Assembly (NCBI GenBank): GCA_024234505.1
Contig: JACKOD010000001.1
Coordinates: 372,001 to 436,000, forward strand
Source: Hahellaceae bacterium
GTDB lineage: Bacteria > Pseudomonadota > Gammaproteobacteria > Pseudomonadales > Oleiphilaceae
Length of the DNA stretch: 64,000 bases
Direction: 5' to 3'
Shown: positions 44,228-53,975 of the stretch, piece after piece
Position numbering within the stretch: position 1 is the stretch's first letter
Layout of the letters: each line of letters opens with the position of its first letter
Translations under genes and position numbers: made by a program
The notes under the pieces: generated by a model
Database searches by the model: none
Told to the model about the DNA's origin: nothing
The model's input: only the letters and a program-made list of their open reading frames with translations

Positions 44228-45427
44228 ATGCGTAAACCGAGCGATTCCAACGATGATCGGGGTCGCCTCGGCCCCCTCTATTTTCGTCTTTCCGGGTTTT
44301 ATTTCTTTTATTTTGCGCTTTTAGGCGGAATGGCGCCGTTCTGGAGTGTATTCCTCGAATCCAAAGGTTTCTCTGCATTAGAGATTGGGCAACTGATGTC
44401 CATACTCATGCTGACAAAATTGATTGCGCCTAATTTGTGGGCTTATGTCGGAGATCGCACCGGTCACCGATTGTTGTTAATGCGCTGGGGTTGCTTTCTT
44501 GCGTTCGTCATTTTTGCCGGCTTTTTGATGCAGACCGAATTCTGGTGGTTTGTGTCTGTCATGGCATTATTCAGTTTTTTCTGGAATGCAGTATTGCCGC
44601 AATTTGAAGTAATCACACTCAATAATCTAGGGCATCAACGTTCCCGTTATAGCCAGATCCGATTGTGGGGGTCTATTGGCTTTATTGCTTCAGTACAGCT
44701 TCTGGGTGCCGTGTTTGATTATCTTTCAATTGAGTGGTTACCCTATATTCTCGGCGTTTTACTGTTGTTAATTTGGCTGGCGGGAATGCAGCCATTTAAT
44801 GACGCCTCCGGAGTAACGGCGCATAAGAAGGGGGCGTTGCGGGGTGTATTGAAAGAGCGGAGTGTTATTGCCTTTCTGGGTATCAGCTTTTTGTTACAGC
44901 TGGGTCATGGGCCTTACTACACTTTTTACAGTTTGTACCTGGAGCAGCACCATTATTCTCGTCTGATCATTGGAACCTTATGGGCCGTAGGTGTGTGGGC
45001 AGAGGTGATTCTGTTTGTTTTCATGCCAAAACTGCTGGAGCGGTTTTCCATGCGAAGCATAACTTTGACCGCGTTGCTGCTGACCGCGTTCCGATGGATA
45101 GTTATTGCCAGGTTACCCGACAATTTGTTGATTTTGTTTTTAGCGCAACTTCTGCATGCCGCATCCTTTGGTGCCATGCATGCAGTAGCCATGCACTTTA
45201 TTCATGATCGCTTTTATGGTCGCGCAGAGGGGCAGGGTCAAGCGCTGTATGCTAGTGTCAGCTTTGGGGGCGGTGGATTTTTAGGTGCCTTAGCGGGTGG
45301 TTATTTTGCCGACTTGTATGGCATGGCATCGTCATTTCTATTTTCGGCACTAGTCACCATAGGCGCCTTGATCCTGGGGATGTTGCACTACCGGCCAGAT
45401 GAGAGCTGTACTAGAGTGAAACATTAG
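44228..45427 (+). CDS. MFS transporter, HcaT-like
   Basis: A 399-residue major facilitator with about 12 hydrophobic segments. It resembles the 3-phenylpropionate/nucleoside H+ symporter branch (MFS_1_like), with FYFFYFALLGGMAPFWSVFLESKGFSALEIGQLMS at the N-terminus and the loop GDRTGHRLLLMRWG. It starts 5 bp after aroC, so likely co-transcribed; similar MFS genes follow aroC in Pseudomonas. The substrate is unknown. Confidence 0.85.
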   Translation: MRKPSDSNDDRGRLGPLYFRLSGFYFFYFALLGGMAPFWSVFLESKGFSALEIGQLMSILMLTKLIAPNLWAYVGDRTGHRLLLMRWGCFLAFVIFAGFLMQTEFWWFVSVMALFSFFWNAVLPQFEVITLNNLGHQRSRYSQIRLWGSIGFIASVQLLGAVFDYLSIEWLPYILGVLLLLIWLAGMQPFNDASGVTAHKKGALRGVLKERSVIAFLGISFLLQLGHGPYYTFYSLYLEQHHYSRLIIGTLWAVGVWAEVILFVFMPKLLERFSMRSITLTALLLTAFRWIVIARLPDNLLILFLAQLLHAASFGAMHAVAMHFIHDRFYGRAEGQGQALYASVSFGGGGFLGALAGGYFADLYGMASSFLFSALVTIGALILGMLHYRPDESCTRVKH

Positions 45428-45651
45428 GAGGCGGGAGTTCGCACGCAAAATTCCCGAAACTCTCTTTTTCATTTAGTGACAGCAATCAAGATATTTTACC
45501 TATTAAGTAGTGTTTAATATAACCTTAACATTTATGTTGAAAATAGAGTGCCAGAACCATTTGTTTCTTACGGGATCTGACCAAAATCGTTTTTTCATTA
45601 AGCAAGATACGGACTATAAAACCAATAACACATCGACAGGCGGATGTTTTT

Positions 45652-45987
45652 ATGACTGACAATATAATTGAAACTCTCTCTTCACAGCTAAAGCAATCTA
45701 TTGAGCCTATGAATAAGGTCGGCTCCTTGGTGCAAGCAAATCTGGAAAAACTGGCCGAACTTCAGCTTCAGTCATTCCGCACCTACACCGAACTGGCCAC
45801 AAGACAGTGGAAAGCGCTGGCTAATGCGCGTGATCTGGAAGGACTTAAGGCCTTTGGCGAGACCCAAACCGAAATCGCGAGTGAAGTCGGTAAAAAGGTC
45901 ATGGCCGATCTTAAAGAAATTTCTGAAATGGGTATGCAGCTCAAGGATGAAATTGAAAAGATTGTGAGCAAGAAAGACTCAGAATAA
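45652..45987 (+). CDS. Phasin family protein
   Basis: A 111-residue all-helical, amphipathic protein typical of phasins that coat polyhydroxyalkanoate granules (LAELQLQSFRTYTELATRQWKAL, QTEIASEVGKKVMADLKEI). There is no signal peptide or membrane helix. It lies immediately upstream of phaC, which supports the role. A G+C-rich hairpin separates the two. The 224-bp region before it probably holds the operon promoter, but I found no clear boxes. Confidence 0.88.
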   Translation: MTDNIIETLSSQLKQSIEPMNKVGSLVQANLEKLAELQLQSFRTYTELATRQWKALANARDLEGLKAFGETQTEIASEVGKKVMADLKEISEMGMQLKDEIEKIVSKKDSE

Positions 45988-45996
45988 GTCGGAAGC

Positions 45997-46022
45997 CACC
46001 GGGGGCCTCCGGGCCTCCGGTG
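45997..46022 (+). terminator. Stem-loop between phasin and phaC
   Basis: caccgggggc (45997-46006) pairs with gcctccggtg (46013-46022) at 9 of 10 positions, loop ctccgg, starting 10 bp after the phasin stop. There is no U-run, so it more likely limits readthrough or stabilises the upstream message than ends transcription. Confidence 0.5.
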
Positions 46023-46058
46023 CCATTTCAGCCAGATGCCTCAGGCAGGGAACATTGC

Positions 46059-47858
46059 GTGAACGATAACAATAACACGGCCAATGAATCCGTTAAAAAA
46101 GCATTCGGTGCCATTGATGGACTGAGTGAAGAATATCGTAAAAACCTGGATTCATGGTTAGAAACTCTGGGCATCTCCGATGCACCACAACTCACTGATT
46201 ATTTTGAAACTCTAAATACCTACCGAGAGATGCTGGAACAGTTCGTAACGCATCCTCTTCATCTGGCTGCAACAGAAGCCAATCTCATTAAAGATCATGC
46301 CAAGCTATTGCTGCGAAGTGGTAAGCGATTGTTTGGAAAAACGGTCGAACCGCTAGTAAAACCTGAGAAAGGGGATCGTCGATTCAGCTATGCAGACTGG
46401 GACGACAACGTATTTTTCGACTATCTGAAGCAGGCGTATTTACTCAATTCCCGGGCCTTTATGGAATTGGTGGATCACTCGGAAAGTTCGGGAAATCATA
46501 CGCATGATCAGTTTGTTTTTTATGCCCGTCAACTGGTGAATGCGCTGGCACCAACGAATTTCCTGTTTACCAATCCGGAAGTGCTTCGTCGAACTGTGGA
46601 AACCGGCGGAACGAATCTGGTTGATGGCGTAAAGCAGTTCTGGAGTGATTTAAAGCGCAATCCTCAGCAGTTTAATGTGTCGATGACCGACTTTTCGGCA
46701 TTTACTGTAGGCAAGAATGTTGCGACGACGCCGGGTAAGGTGGTATTTCAAAATGACATGATGCAACTCATACAATATGCGCCGACGACGGAGCAGGTGT
46801 ATCGGGTTCCGCTATTGATTATTCCACCTTTTATAAACAAGTTTTATATCCTTGACCTCAAAGAGAAAAACTCACTGATCCGCTGGTTGGTTGATCAGGG
46901 TTTTACTGTGTTTGTTATTTCCTGGGTTAATCCGGGGCCAAGTCTTCGACATAAAAGTTTTGCTGACTATATGCTGGAAGGGCCGGTGGCAGCCATTGAT
47001 GCGATTGAAAAGGCAACCGGGGAAAAGGAAATCAATGCGATTGGATATTGTGTTGGCGGAACTTTGTTGGGCTCGACACTTGCGTGGCTGGCGGCTAAAG
47101 GGCGACATCCGATTAAAAGTGCGACCTATCTGACGAGTTTGCTGGATTTCTCGGATCCTGGCGAAATTCGTATATTCATCAATGAAAAATCGATTCAGGG
47201 TATCGAGAAGCGAATGAACCGCACCGGCTATTTCGACGGTAGGGTGATGGCATTCAGCTTTAATATTCTGCGCGAAAATGATTTATTCTGGTCCTTCTTT
47301 GTAAATAATTACCTCAAAGGGGAAAAGCCAACCGCGTTTGATTTGCTTTACTGGAATTCTGACAGTACAAATCTTCCTGCGACGATGCACAGTTTCTATC
47401 TTCGCAACATGTATTTGAAAAATCTGCTGATCAAACCTGATGGTGTTGAGCTGGCAGGAGAAAAAATCGATTTGCGAAGAAACGATTTACCTGTGTATTT
47501 CCTGTCGACACAGCAGGATCATATCGCTAAATGGAAAACCACCTATAAAGGTGCCCAAGTTCATACGGGGGATGTGACTTTTGTATTGGCTGGATCAGGA
47601 CATATAGCTGGTGTGGTGAACCCGCCCAATCAAAATAAGTATGGGTACTGGACCAATGATGACTTGCCTGCGGATGCGGATACCTGGTTTAAAACGTCTA
47701 CGCAGCATGAAGGTTCGTGGTGGACACATTGGCTAGGCTGGTCTGCACCCAAAAGTGGTGAGTTGATTACTGCTCGTCTACCTGGCGATGGCAAACTAGA
47801 GGCGATTGAAGATGCCCCAGGGAGCTATGTGCAGCGTAAGGTGTCAGAAGTAGTTTAA
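46059..47858 (+). CDS. phaC: Class I polyhydroxyalkanoate synthase PhaC
   Basis: Polymerises 3-hydroxyacyl-CoA into PHA granules. The product is 599 residues from GTG 46059, preceded by caggga; another GTG at 46020 lies in the hairpin. The lipase-like box is GYCVGG with catalytic Cys331; Asp487 (TQQDHIAKW) and His515 (GSGHIAGVVNPP) complete the triad. Length and a single subunit indicate class I. The upstream phasin and the thiolase at 19055 fit PHA metabolism. No phaA/phaB are adjacent. Confidence 0.95.
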   Translation: MNDNNNTANESVKKAFGAIDGLSEEYRKNLDSWLETLGISDAPQLTDYFETLNTYREMLEQFVTHPLHLAATEANLIKDHAKLLLRSGKRLFGKTVEPLVKPEKGDRRFSYADWDDNVFFDYLKQAYLLNSRAFMELVDHSESSGNHTHDQFVFYARQLVNALAPTNFLFTNPEVLRRTVETGGTNLVDGVKQFWSDLKRNPQQFNVSMTDFSAFTVGKNVATTPGKVVFQNDMMQLIQYAPTTEQVYRVPLLIIPPFINKFYILDLKEKNSLIRWLVDQGFTVFVISWVNPGPSLRHKSFADYMLEGPVAAIDAIEKATGEKEINAIGYCVGGTLLGSTLAWLAAKGRHPIKSATYLTSLLDFSDPGEIRIFINEKSIQGIEKRMNRTGYFDGRVMAFSFNILRENDLFWSFFVNNYLKGEKPTAFDLLYWNSDSTNLPATMHSFYLRNMYLKNLLIKPDGVELAGEKIDLRRNDLPVYFLSTQQDHIAKWKTTYKGAQVHTGDVTFVLAGSGHIAGVVNPPNQNKYGYWTNDDLPADADTWFKTSTQHEGSWWTHWLGWSAPKSGELITARLPGDGKLEAIEDAPGSYVQRKVSEVV

Positions 47859-47865
47859 AACGATT

Positions 47866-47898
47866 CAAACACCGCTGCGTTTTTCAGGGCGGTGTTTG
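47866..47898. terminator. Terminator between convergent phaC and LysR gene
   Basis: Perfect 10-bp arms caaacaccgc and gcggtgtttg around a 13-base loop. It starts 8 bp after phaC. The minus-strand side leads into a few U residues; the plus side does not. Confidence 0.7.
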
Positions 47899-47920
47899 CA
47901 CTTGTCAATCAAGAGTCAAT

Positions 47921-48799
47921 TTAATCTTTTCCCCAGACCGCTTGGGCTTCTTCTATAAATGCCAGTGCAGCTTTGCCTGGCTTTTTTCGTTTGATGGATA
48001 CTGCACCCAGGTGTCGGTAGGGCGTGTTTACCTTGGTGACAAGTTGTTGCACATTGCCATCCAGCATGGTTTCAGGTAGCACGCTCCAGCCGATACCCAC
48101 ACTGACCATCATTTTGATTGTTTCCAGATCATTGGTAGGAATGCTTGCTTTTAGCGTGAGCGCGTGAGTTTCGAACAGATGTTTAATCAGTTGGAAAGTT
48201 GTGGTGGTTGATGCCGGAAGCACCGCCTGGAAAGTGGCGAGCTGCCCCATGGTTACCTGCGATTCCTTAGATAGCGGGTGATCGGGAGCACATACAAAGC
48301 GCATGGGATCTCTCCATTTGAGGTGCAGGTTGAGTTCATCGCTAAGCACCGGGGGGAGGGTAATAAAAGCCAAATCACATCCATTGACGGCAAGTTCATT
48401 TATTGCCTTTTCGGATTCCAGAAACCGAAGTTGTAAATCCACCTGCGGGTATTTCTGAATAAATCGTCTGAGAATCAAGGGCAAGCGATGCAATCCTACG
48501 TGATGACTCACGGCAATTCCTAAAGGTCCGGAAACCGTGTCGTTGAGGAGTTCAATCGCTTCTTTGGCATTTTTTACTTCAAGTAATATCGCTCTGGCGT
48601 GAGGCAAAAGTTGCCGTCCGGCGTGGCTTAATAAGAGTTGCTTGTTGCCACGCTCAAACAGTTGGCTTTGGAGCTGCTCTTCCAGTTGTTTGATCCGCTT
48701 GCTGATGGCCGGTTGAGTAATATGTAGTTGTTCAGCTGCAAGACTGAATGAGCCCATATCGGTCACGGCAAGAAAGGCTTCTATGGTATCCAGGTTCAC
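47921..48799 (-). CDS. LysR-family regulator divergent from leuC
   Basis: A 292-residue LysR-type regulator. The N-terminal HTH (FSLAAEQLHITQPAISKRIKQLEEQLQSQLF) is followed by an effector domain (GPLGIAVSHHVGLHRLPLILRRF). It is divergent from leuCDB, as a LysR gene is in Pseudomonas, so control of leucine genes or of itself is plausible. The inducer is unknown. Confidence 0.87.
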   Translation of the reverse strand: MNLDTIEAFLAVTDMGSFSLAAEQLHITQPAISKRIKQLEEQLQSQLFERGNKQLLLSHAGRQLLPHARAILLEVKNAKEAIELLNDTVSGPLGIAVSHHVGLHRLPLILRRFIQKYPQVDLQLRFLESEKAINELAVNGCDLAFITLPPVLSDELNLHLKWRDPMRFVCAPDHPLSKESQVTMGQLATFQAVLPASTTTTFQLIKHLFETHALTLKASIPTNDLETIKMMVSVGIGWSVLPETMLDGNVQQLVTKVNTPYRHLGAVSIKRKKPGKAALAFIEEAQAVWGKD

Positions 48800-48864
48800 A
48801 TAAACTCCGTTGTTCTGCAGGGGTGTACTTTGTATTCCTTTTGGTTATTCATTGTATAAAAAAT

Positions 48865-48879
48865 ATGAATTTGTTTCAT
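48865..48879. promoter_or_regulatory. Possible LysR-type operator in the leuC divergent region
   Basis: atgaa-N5-ttcat forms a 15-bp interrupted palindrome of LysR-site size, 66 bp upstream of the LysR start. Downstream, in the leuC leader, a bulged hairpin (agcgtttgaacc with ggttaaacgct, 48968-48994) lies 33 bp before the leuC ATG. Neither has a leucine-codon leader peptide that would indicate classic attenuation. Confidence 0.4.
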
Positions 48880-49026
48880 TATGATGGTTGTCTTAAAATG
48901 CCGTTTATCGTCAGCACGGCATGTGCAGGTTTTGTGCAAAGCCTGAATCCGCAGGTGTGCTGATGGCAGCGTTTGAACCATTCGGTTAAACGCTTCGCAG
49001 GATAAATACCGAGAGAGGAAATGTTC

Positions 49027-50457
49027 ATGTCTGGAAAAACACTGTATGACAAACTTTGGGATTCTCATCTGGTAAAACAGCGAGATGACGGATCTGCGTT
49101 GATTTACATCGATCGTCAATTGCTTCACGAAGTAACCTCGCCGCAGGCGTTTGATGGCTTGCGTCTTGCGAAACGAAACCCTTGGAGAATCGACGCAAAT
49201 CTGGCAACACCGGATCATAACGTTCCAACCACGGATCGCTCCTCGGGTGTAGATGGCATTGCTGATCCGGTATCGCGTATTCAGGTTAAAACGCTGGATG
49301 AGAACTGCGACGAGTTTGGTATTGTCGAATTTAAAATGCTCGATCATCGGCAAGGTATTGTGCACGTGGTTGGGCCTGAACAGGGCGCAACATTACCGGG
49401 TATGACGGTGGTGTGCGGAGATTCCCATACTTCGACGCATGGGGCATTTGGCGCATTGGCACATGGTATTGGTACTTCTGAAGTTGAGCATGTACTGGCA
49501 ACGCAATGCCTTGTTCAAAAGAAAATGAAAAATATGCTGATCCGGGTTAATGGCAGTGTGGGGCCCGGAGTGACTGCCAAGGATATTGTACTGGCAATTA
49601 TTGGAAAAATTGGTACGGCGGGTGGTACAGGCTATGCCGTGGAATTCGCCGGGCAGGGAATTTCCGATTTATCGATGGAAGGGCGGATGACCCTGTGTAA
49701 CATGGCGATTGAGGCAGGTGCCCGGGCGGGTATGGTCGCAGTAGATCAAACCACTATTGACTATGTTAAAGGTCGTACCTATGCACCTAAAGGCGAGCTT
49801 TGGGAAAAGGCAGTGGCGGCCTGGTCTGATCTGCATAGTGATGCGGATGCAAAATTTGATGCCATTGTTGAATTGAATGGTGCGGATATCAAACCTCAGG
49901 TGACCTGGGGAACGTCGCCGGAAATGGTGACTTCGGTCGATGGTACGGTGCCTAATCCAGCCAGAGAACATGACGCCGTTAAAAAAGAAGCGATTGAGCG
50001 TGCCCTTGTTTACATGGGATTGACGCCAGATATGGCCATTACCGATATCAAGCTGGATCGGGTGTTCATTGGTTCGTGCACTAACTCTCGCATTGAGGAT
50101 TTACGTGCGGCGGCGGAAGTCGTTAAAGGGCGTAAAGTGGCGGCGACCCTGAAACAGGCGTTGGTAGTACCGGGTTCCGGGTTGGTAAAAGCGCAAGCCG
50201 AGCAGGAAGGTCTGGATAAGATTTTTGTAGAGGCCGGCTTGGAATGGAGAGAGCCCGGCTGCTCTATGTGTCTGGCGATGAATGCTGACAAGCTGGGCCA
50301 GGGAGAGCATTGCGCTTCTACTTCCAATCGGAACTTCGAAGGGCGTCAGGGGTTTGGCGGGCGAACGCATCTGGTAAGTCCTGCGATGGCGGCAGCGGCG
50401 GCTATTGCGGGCCACTTTGTTGATGTTAGAGAGTTTCTCTCTGGCGATGCTAATTAA
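49027..50457 (+). CDS. leuC: 3-isopropylmalate dehydratase large subunit LeuC
   Basis: Isomerises 2-isopropylmalate to 3-isopropylmalate with LeuD. The product is 476 residues from ATG 49027 (MSGKTLYDKLWDSHLV), which is 8 bases after gagagg; ATG 49021 is too close to that site. [4Fe-4S] ligands are in GSCTNSR and GCSMCLAMN, and the active-site CGDSHTSTHGAFGALA is present. It is the first gene of leuCDB. Confidence 0.97.
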   Translation: MSGKTLYDKLWDSHLVKQRDDGSALIYIDRQLLHEVTSPQAFDGLRLAKRNPWRIDANLATPDHNVPTTDRSSGVDGIADPVSRIQVKTLDENCDEFGIVEFKMLDHRQGIVHVVGPEQGATLPGMTVVCGDSHTSTHGAFGALAHGIGTSEVEHVLATQCLVQKKMKNMLIRVNGSVGPGVTAKDIVLAIIGKIGTAGGTGYAVEFAGQGISDLSMEGRMTLCNMAIEAGARAGMVAVDQTTIDYVKGRTYAPKGELWEKAVAAWSDLHSDADAKFDAIVELNGADIKPQVTWGTSPEMVTSVDGTVPNPAREHDAVKKEAIERALVYMGLTPDMAITDIKLDRVFIGSCTNSRIEDLRAAAEVVKGRKVAATLKQALVVPGSGLVKAQAEQEGLDKIFVEAGLEWREPGCSMCLAMNADKLGQGEHCASTSNRNFEGRQGFGGRTHLVSPAMAAAAAIAGHFVDVREFLSGDAN

Positions 50458-50484
50458 TTAACGCCGGTTGGTGAGGAAATATCA

Positions 50485-51138
50485 ATGAAAGCTTTTACGA
50501 CCCTTAAAGGAATTGTTGCACCGATGGATCGAGCCAATGTCGACACCGACATGATTATTCCAAAGCAGTTTCTTAAATCGATTAAGCGCACGGGCTTTGG
50601 GAAAAATCTGTTTGATGAGCTGCGTTATCTGGATGAAGGCCAGCCAGATCAGGATTGTGCGAATCGCCCTTTAAACGAAAATTTCGTGCTGAATCAGTCA
50701 CGCTATCAAGGAAGCAATATATTGCTTGCCCGCCAGAATTTTGGGTGTGGATCAAGTCGTGAACACGCGCCCTGGGCTTTGGATGATTATGGTTTTCGCT
50801 GTGTGATTGCGCCCAGCTATGCTGACATATTCTTCAATAACTGCTTTAAGAACGGGATACTTCCTGTCATTTTAAGTGAAAGCGATGTCGATTTATTGTT
50901 TAAGGAAACCTTCGCGACAGAAGGCTACCAACTTGAAGTCCGACTGGCTGAACAAAAAGTAGTAACGCCTGATGGAAAGGAATTCGGTTTTGAGGTAGAC
51001 GCCTTTAGAAAACACTGTCTATTAAACGGGCTGGACGACATCGGACTTACACTTGAAGATGCGGACGCCATCAAGGCATATGAAGTGTCACGCCGGCAAG
51101 AGGCCCCTTGGTTGTTTGATGCGATACAAGCATCATAA
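50485..51138 (+). CDS. leuD: 3-isopropylmalate dehydratase small subunit LeuD
   Basis: A 217-residue swivel-domain partner of LeuC. Motifs are VDTDMIIPKQFLKSIKRTGFG and NFGCGSSREHAPWALDDYGF. It lies 27 bp after leuC. A 9-bp hairpin follows before leuB. Confidence 0.97.
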   Translation: MKAFTTLKGIVAPMDRANVDTDMIIPKQFLKSIKRTGFGKNLFDELRYLDEGQPDQDCANRPLNENFVLNQSRYQGSNILLARQNFGCGSSREHAPWALDDYGFRCVIAPSYADIFFNNCFKNGILPVILSESDVDLLFKETFATEGYQLEVRLAEQKVVTPDGKEFGFEVDAFRKHCLLNGLDDIGLTLEDADAIKAYEVSRRQEAPWLFDAIQAS

Positions 51139-51168
51139 CCTTAATTAGTTTCGATAGCGGGAATGAAC

Positions 51169-51193
51169 TGCCTGCGTTCTTACCACGCAGGCA
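51169..51193 (+). terminator. Hairpin between leuD and leuB
   Basis: tgcctgcgt and acgcaggca pair perfectly around tcttacc. There is no strong U-run, so partial termination or message processing is more likely than full termination. Confidence 0.45.
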
Positions 51194-51227
51194 AATTTGA
51201 TGATTTAAACTACTCAGAGAGTAACAG

Positions 51228-52313
51228 ATGACTAAACAAGTATTGATGTTGGCGGGTGACGGTATTGGCCCTGAGATTGTCGCAGAGGCACAGAAAGTAT
51301 TGAACTTGCTAAACGAACGGATGTCATTGGGTCTGGTATTTGATCACGCGCTTGTTGGGGGCGCAGCCATTGATGCGACTGGCGGTCCGTTGCCGGAAGA
51401 AACCATGGCTAAAGCGCGTGGTGCGGATGCGATCTTGTTGGGGGCGGTCGGCGGACCAAAATGGGATGCGCTCGAGATGGCCATTCGTCCAGAAAAGGGA
51501 TTGCTGGGATTGCGCTCGGGGCTGGAGTTGTTCGGAAATCTTCGTCCGGCAATATTGTATCCCCAGTTGGCAGATGCCAGCTCACTGAAACCCGAAATTG
51601 TGGCCGGTCTGGACATCTTGATTGTGCGTGAGTTGACCGGAGGTATCTATTTCGGTCAGCCTCGCGGTGTTCGCACGTTGGAAAATGGCGAGCGCCAGGG
51701 TTTTAATACCTACGTGTATAGTGAAAGCGAAATTCGTCGAATTGGTCATGTTGCATTTGAAGCCGCTCGCAAACGTGGTGGCAAGTTATGCTCGATTGAC
51801 AAAGCAAATGTTCTGGAAGTAACGGTGTTATGGCGGGAAATTATGAATGATCTCGCGAAGGAATATCCGGATGTACAATTAAGTCATATGTATGTTGATA
51901 ACGCCGCGATGCAGCTCGTGAAGGCACCTAAACAGTTTGATGTTTTGGTTACCGGAAATATGTTTGGTGATATTCTGTCCGACGAGGCGGCCATGCTGAC
52001 CGGCTCAATCGGGATGCTACCGTCCGCGTCTTTGAATGCCGAAGGCAAGGGAATGTACGAGCCCTGTCACGGTTCTGCTCCGGATATTGCTGGTCAGGGA
52101 ATTGCGAATCCGTTAGCCACCATTTTGTCTGCTGCAATGATGCTGCGTTATAGTCTGCAAATGGAAGCGCCCGCACAGAAAATTGAACAGGCAGTAAGCG
52201 TGGTTCTGGATCAAGGTTTCCGTACGGCCGATATTTATTCTGAAGGTATGAAAAAAGTGGGAACGGCTGAAATGGGTGAAGCGGTGGTTGCGGCACTGAA
52301 TGAGCTCATCTAA
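51228..52313 (+). CDS. leuB: 3-isopropylmalate dehydrogenase LeuB
   Basis: NAD-dependent oxidative decarboxylation to 2-ketoisocaproate precursor in leucine synthesis. It is 361 residues, with GDGIGPEIVAEA at the start, LLGAVGGPKWD, RELTGGIYFG, and the NAD-site GSAPDIAGQGIANP. RBS gagagtaacag is close to the ATG. Confidence 0.97.
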   Translation: MTKQVLMLAGDGIGPEIVAEAQKVLNLLNERMSLGLVFDHALVGGAAIDATGGPLPEETMAKARGADAILLGAVGGPKWDALEMAIRPEKGLLGLRSGLELFGNLRPAILYPQLADASSLKPEIVAGLDILIVRELTGGIYFGQPRGVRTLENGERQGFNTYVYSESEIRRIGHVAFEAARKRGGKLCSIDKANVLEVTVLWREIMNDLAKEYPDVQLSHMYVDNAAMQLVKAPKQFDVLVTGNMFGDILSDEAAMLTGSIGMLPSASLNAEGKGMYEPCHGSAPDIAGQGIANPLATILSAAMMLRYSLQMEAPAQKIEQAVSVVLDQGFRTADIYSEGMKKVGTAEMGEAVVAALNELI

Positions 52314-52344
52314 GTAGTAAAAACTGCCAGAGATCAAAGACAAA

Positions 52345-52382
52345 GTTTACCGATGGCTCCAGATTGAAGCTGTCGGTTAAAC
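52345..52382. terminator. Imperfect hairpin after leuB
   Basis: gtttaccgatggct and agctgtcggttaaac pair with one bulge and two non-Watson-Crick positions. It is 31 bp past leuB and followed by a T-rich but interrupted stretch. The rest of the 223-bp gap up to asd shows nothing definite. Confidence 0.4.
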
Positions 52383-52536
52383 TGTTTGGCAATATTTATT
52401 TAAAAAACTTGATTGGTTAAACGTTATATGAACAAATAGAAGTTCGTATAATCAGCAATCAGGTTAAAAACGGTTTAGCCGCTAGGTTTTAAGTATAGAT
52501 TCCGGAAATTACGTTAATTGGCAGGAACAGTATTCA

Positions 52537-53649
52537 ATGAAAAAGGTAGGATTGGTAGGTTGGCGGGGAATGGTTGGCTCTGTACTCATGCAGCGTATGA
52601 GAGAAGAGCGCGATTTCGATGTAATAGAGCCGGTATTTTTTTCCACATCACAAACAGGTCAGGTAGCGCCTGATGTTGGAAAATCGGTGTCTTTATTGAA
52701 AGACGCCAACAATATTGCCGATCTTGCCGAAATGGACATTATTATCACATGCCAGGGCGGAGATTATACGAAAGCTGTGTTTCCCGCGTTGCGTGAAGCT
52801 GGCTGGAATGGCTATTGGATTGATGCCGCATCGTCTCTTCGAATGAACGAGAGTTCTGTCATCATTCTTGATCCGGTGAACCTCAAGGTTATCGAGAACG
52901 CCATTGCAGATGGACGCAAAGATTTTGTCGGTGGCAATTGCACCGTGAGCCTGATGCTTATGGCGTTGGGTGGATTGTTCGAAAAAGATCTCGTTGAGTG
53001 GGCTAGTCCGATGACTTATCAGGCGGCCTCGGGAGCCGGCGCGCAAAATATGCGTGAATTGATTGCACAAATGGGCACCATTCATGGTTCTGTGGCTGAA
53101 TCACTGGCTAATCCTGCATCGGCCATACTGGAAATAGACCGGACTGTGTCTGAAACCATGCGCAGTGGCAACTTCCCGGTGGATCATTTCGGTGTTCCGT
53201 TGGCGGGTAGTTTGATTCCATGGATCGATACGCAGCTGCCCAATGGCCAGAGTCGCGAAGAATGGAAAGCCGAGGCTGAAGCCAATAAGATTCTGGGGCG
53301 TTCTGATAATCGGATTCCTATTGATGGGCTGTGTGTTCGGATCGGTGCCATGCGTTGTCATAGCCAGGCAATCACGCTTAAATTAAAGCAGGATTTGCCG
53401 ATGAATGAGATTGAATCTATCGTGGCTACAGCGAATGATTGGGTTAAGGTCATTCCTAACGACAAAGAAGCCACCGTAAAAGAGCTAACCCCTGCCAAGG
53501 TAACTGGCACGCTGACCGTCCCGGTCGGACGCATGAGAAAGTTAAGCATGGGGCCGCAGTACCTGTCGGCATTTACGGTTGGTGATCAACTACTCTGGGG
53601 GGCGGCAGAACCATTGCGGAGAATGTTGAGAATCCTCCTGGCAGCGTAA
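52537..53649 (+). CDS. asd: Aspartate-semialdehyde dehydrogenase Asd
   Basis: Reduces aspartyl phosphate to aspartate semialdehyde for lysine/diaminopimelate, methionine and threonine. It is 370 residues. The N-terminal VGWRGMVGSVLMQRM binds NADP, the catalytic Cys is in GGNCTVSLML, and the RCHSQAITLKLK block contains the active-site His. The long-form length matches gammaproteobacterial Asd. It ends in a strong terminator. Confidence 0.97.
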   Translation: MKKVGLVGWRGMVGSVLMQRMREERDFDVIEPVFFSTSQTGQVAPDVGKSVSLLKDANNIADLAEMDIIITCQGGDYTKAVFPALREAGWNGYWIDAASSLRMNESSVIILDPVNLKVIENAIADGRKDFVGGNCTVSLMLMALGGLFEKDLVEWASPMTYQAASGAGAQNMRELIAQMGTIHGSVAESLANPASAILEIDRTVSETMRSGNFPVDHFGVPLAGSLIPWIDTQLPNGQSREEWKAEAEANKILGRSDNRIPIDGLCVRIGAMRCHSQAITLKLKQDLPMNEIESIVATANDWVKVIPNDKEATVKELTPAKVTGTLTVPVGRMRKLSMGPQYLSAFTVGDQLLWGAAEPLRRMLRILLAA

Positions 53650-53687
53650 GTTGCTCGCTTGATCATCGCTGATTAAGCATCTACTTT

Positions 53688-53716
53688 AAAAAAGCGATCA
53701 AGGGATCGCTTTTTTT
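53688..53716 (+). terminator. Rho-independent terminator of asd
   Basis: A 12-bp stem (aaaaaagcgatc with gatcgctttttt), loop aagg, with seven T on the right side. It is 39 bp after the stop. Confidence 0.93.
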
Positions 53717-53975
53717 ATGCCCGAAATCCTGTTTGGCATATGACAATGGAAATGTTAGGCAACGGGCGTAGGAAACCTTTTATGAAGTTATTCGAACGTA
53801 TTGATTCTATTAACAATAAGAAACAGACACTTTTATTGATAAATCAGGATTTATGAACAATACTTGCTACTTAGTTGCCATAGTGTAAGTTTTTTGTGAA
53901 CACACACAATTAACGTATCGCCATAATCAATACATAACAAACAATAGTCAGCACAGTTAATTAAGGGATAATCGG

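Noticed and set aside
48898..48963. A 21-codon frame in the leuC leader, considered as a leucine attenuator peptide
   Set aside because: It contains a single leucine codon and no following terminator/antiterminator pair with a U-run.
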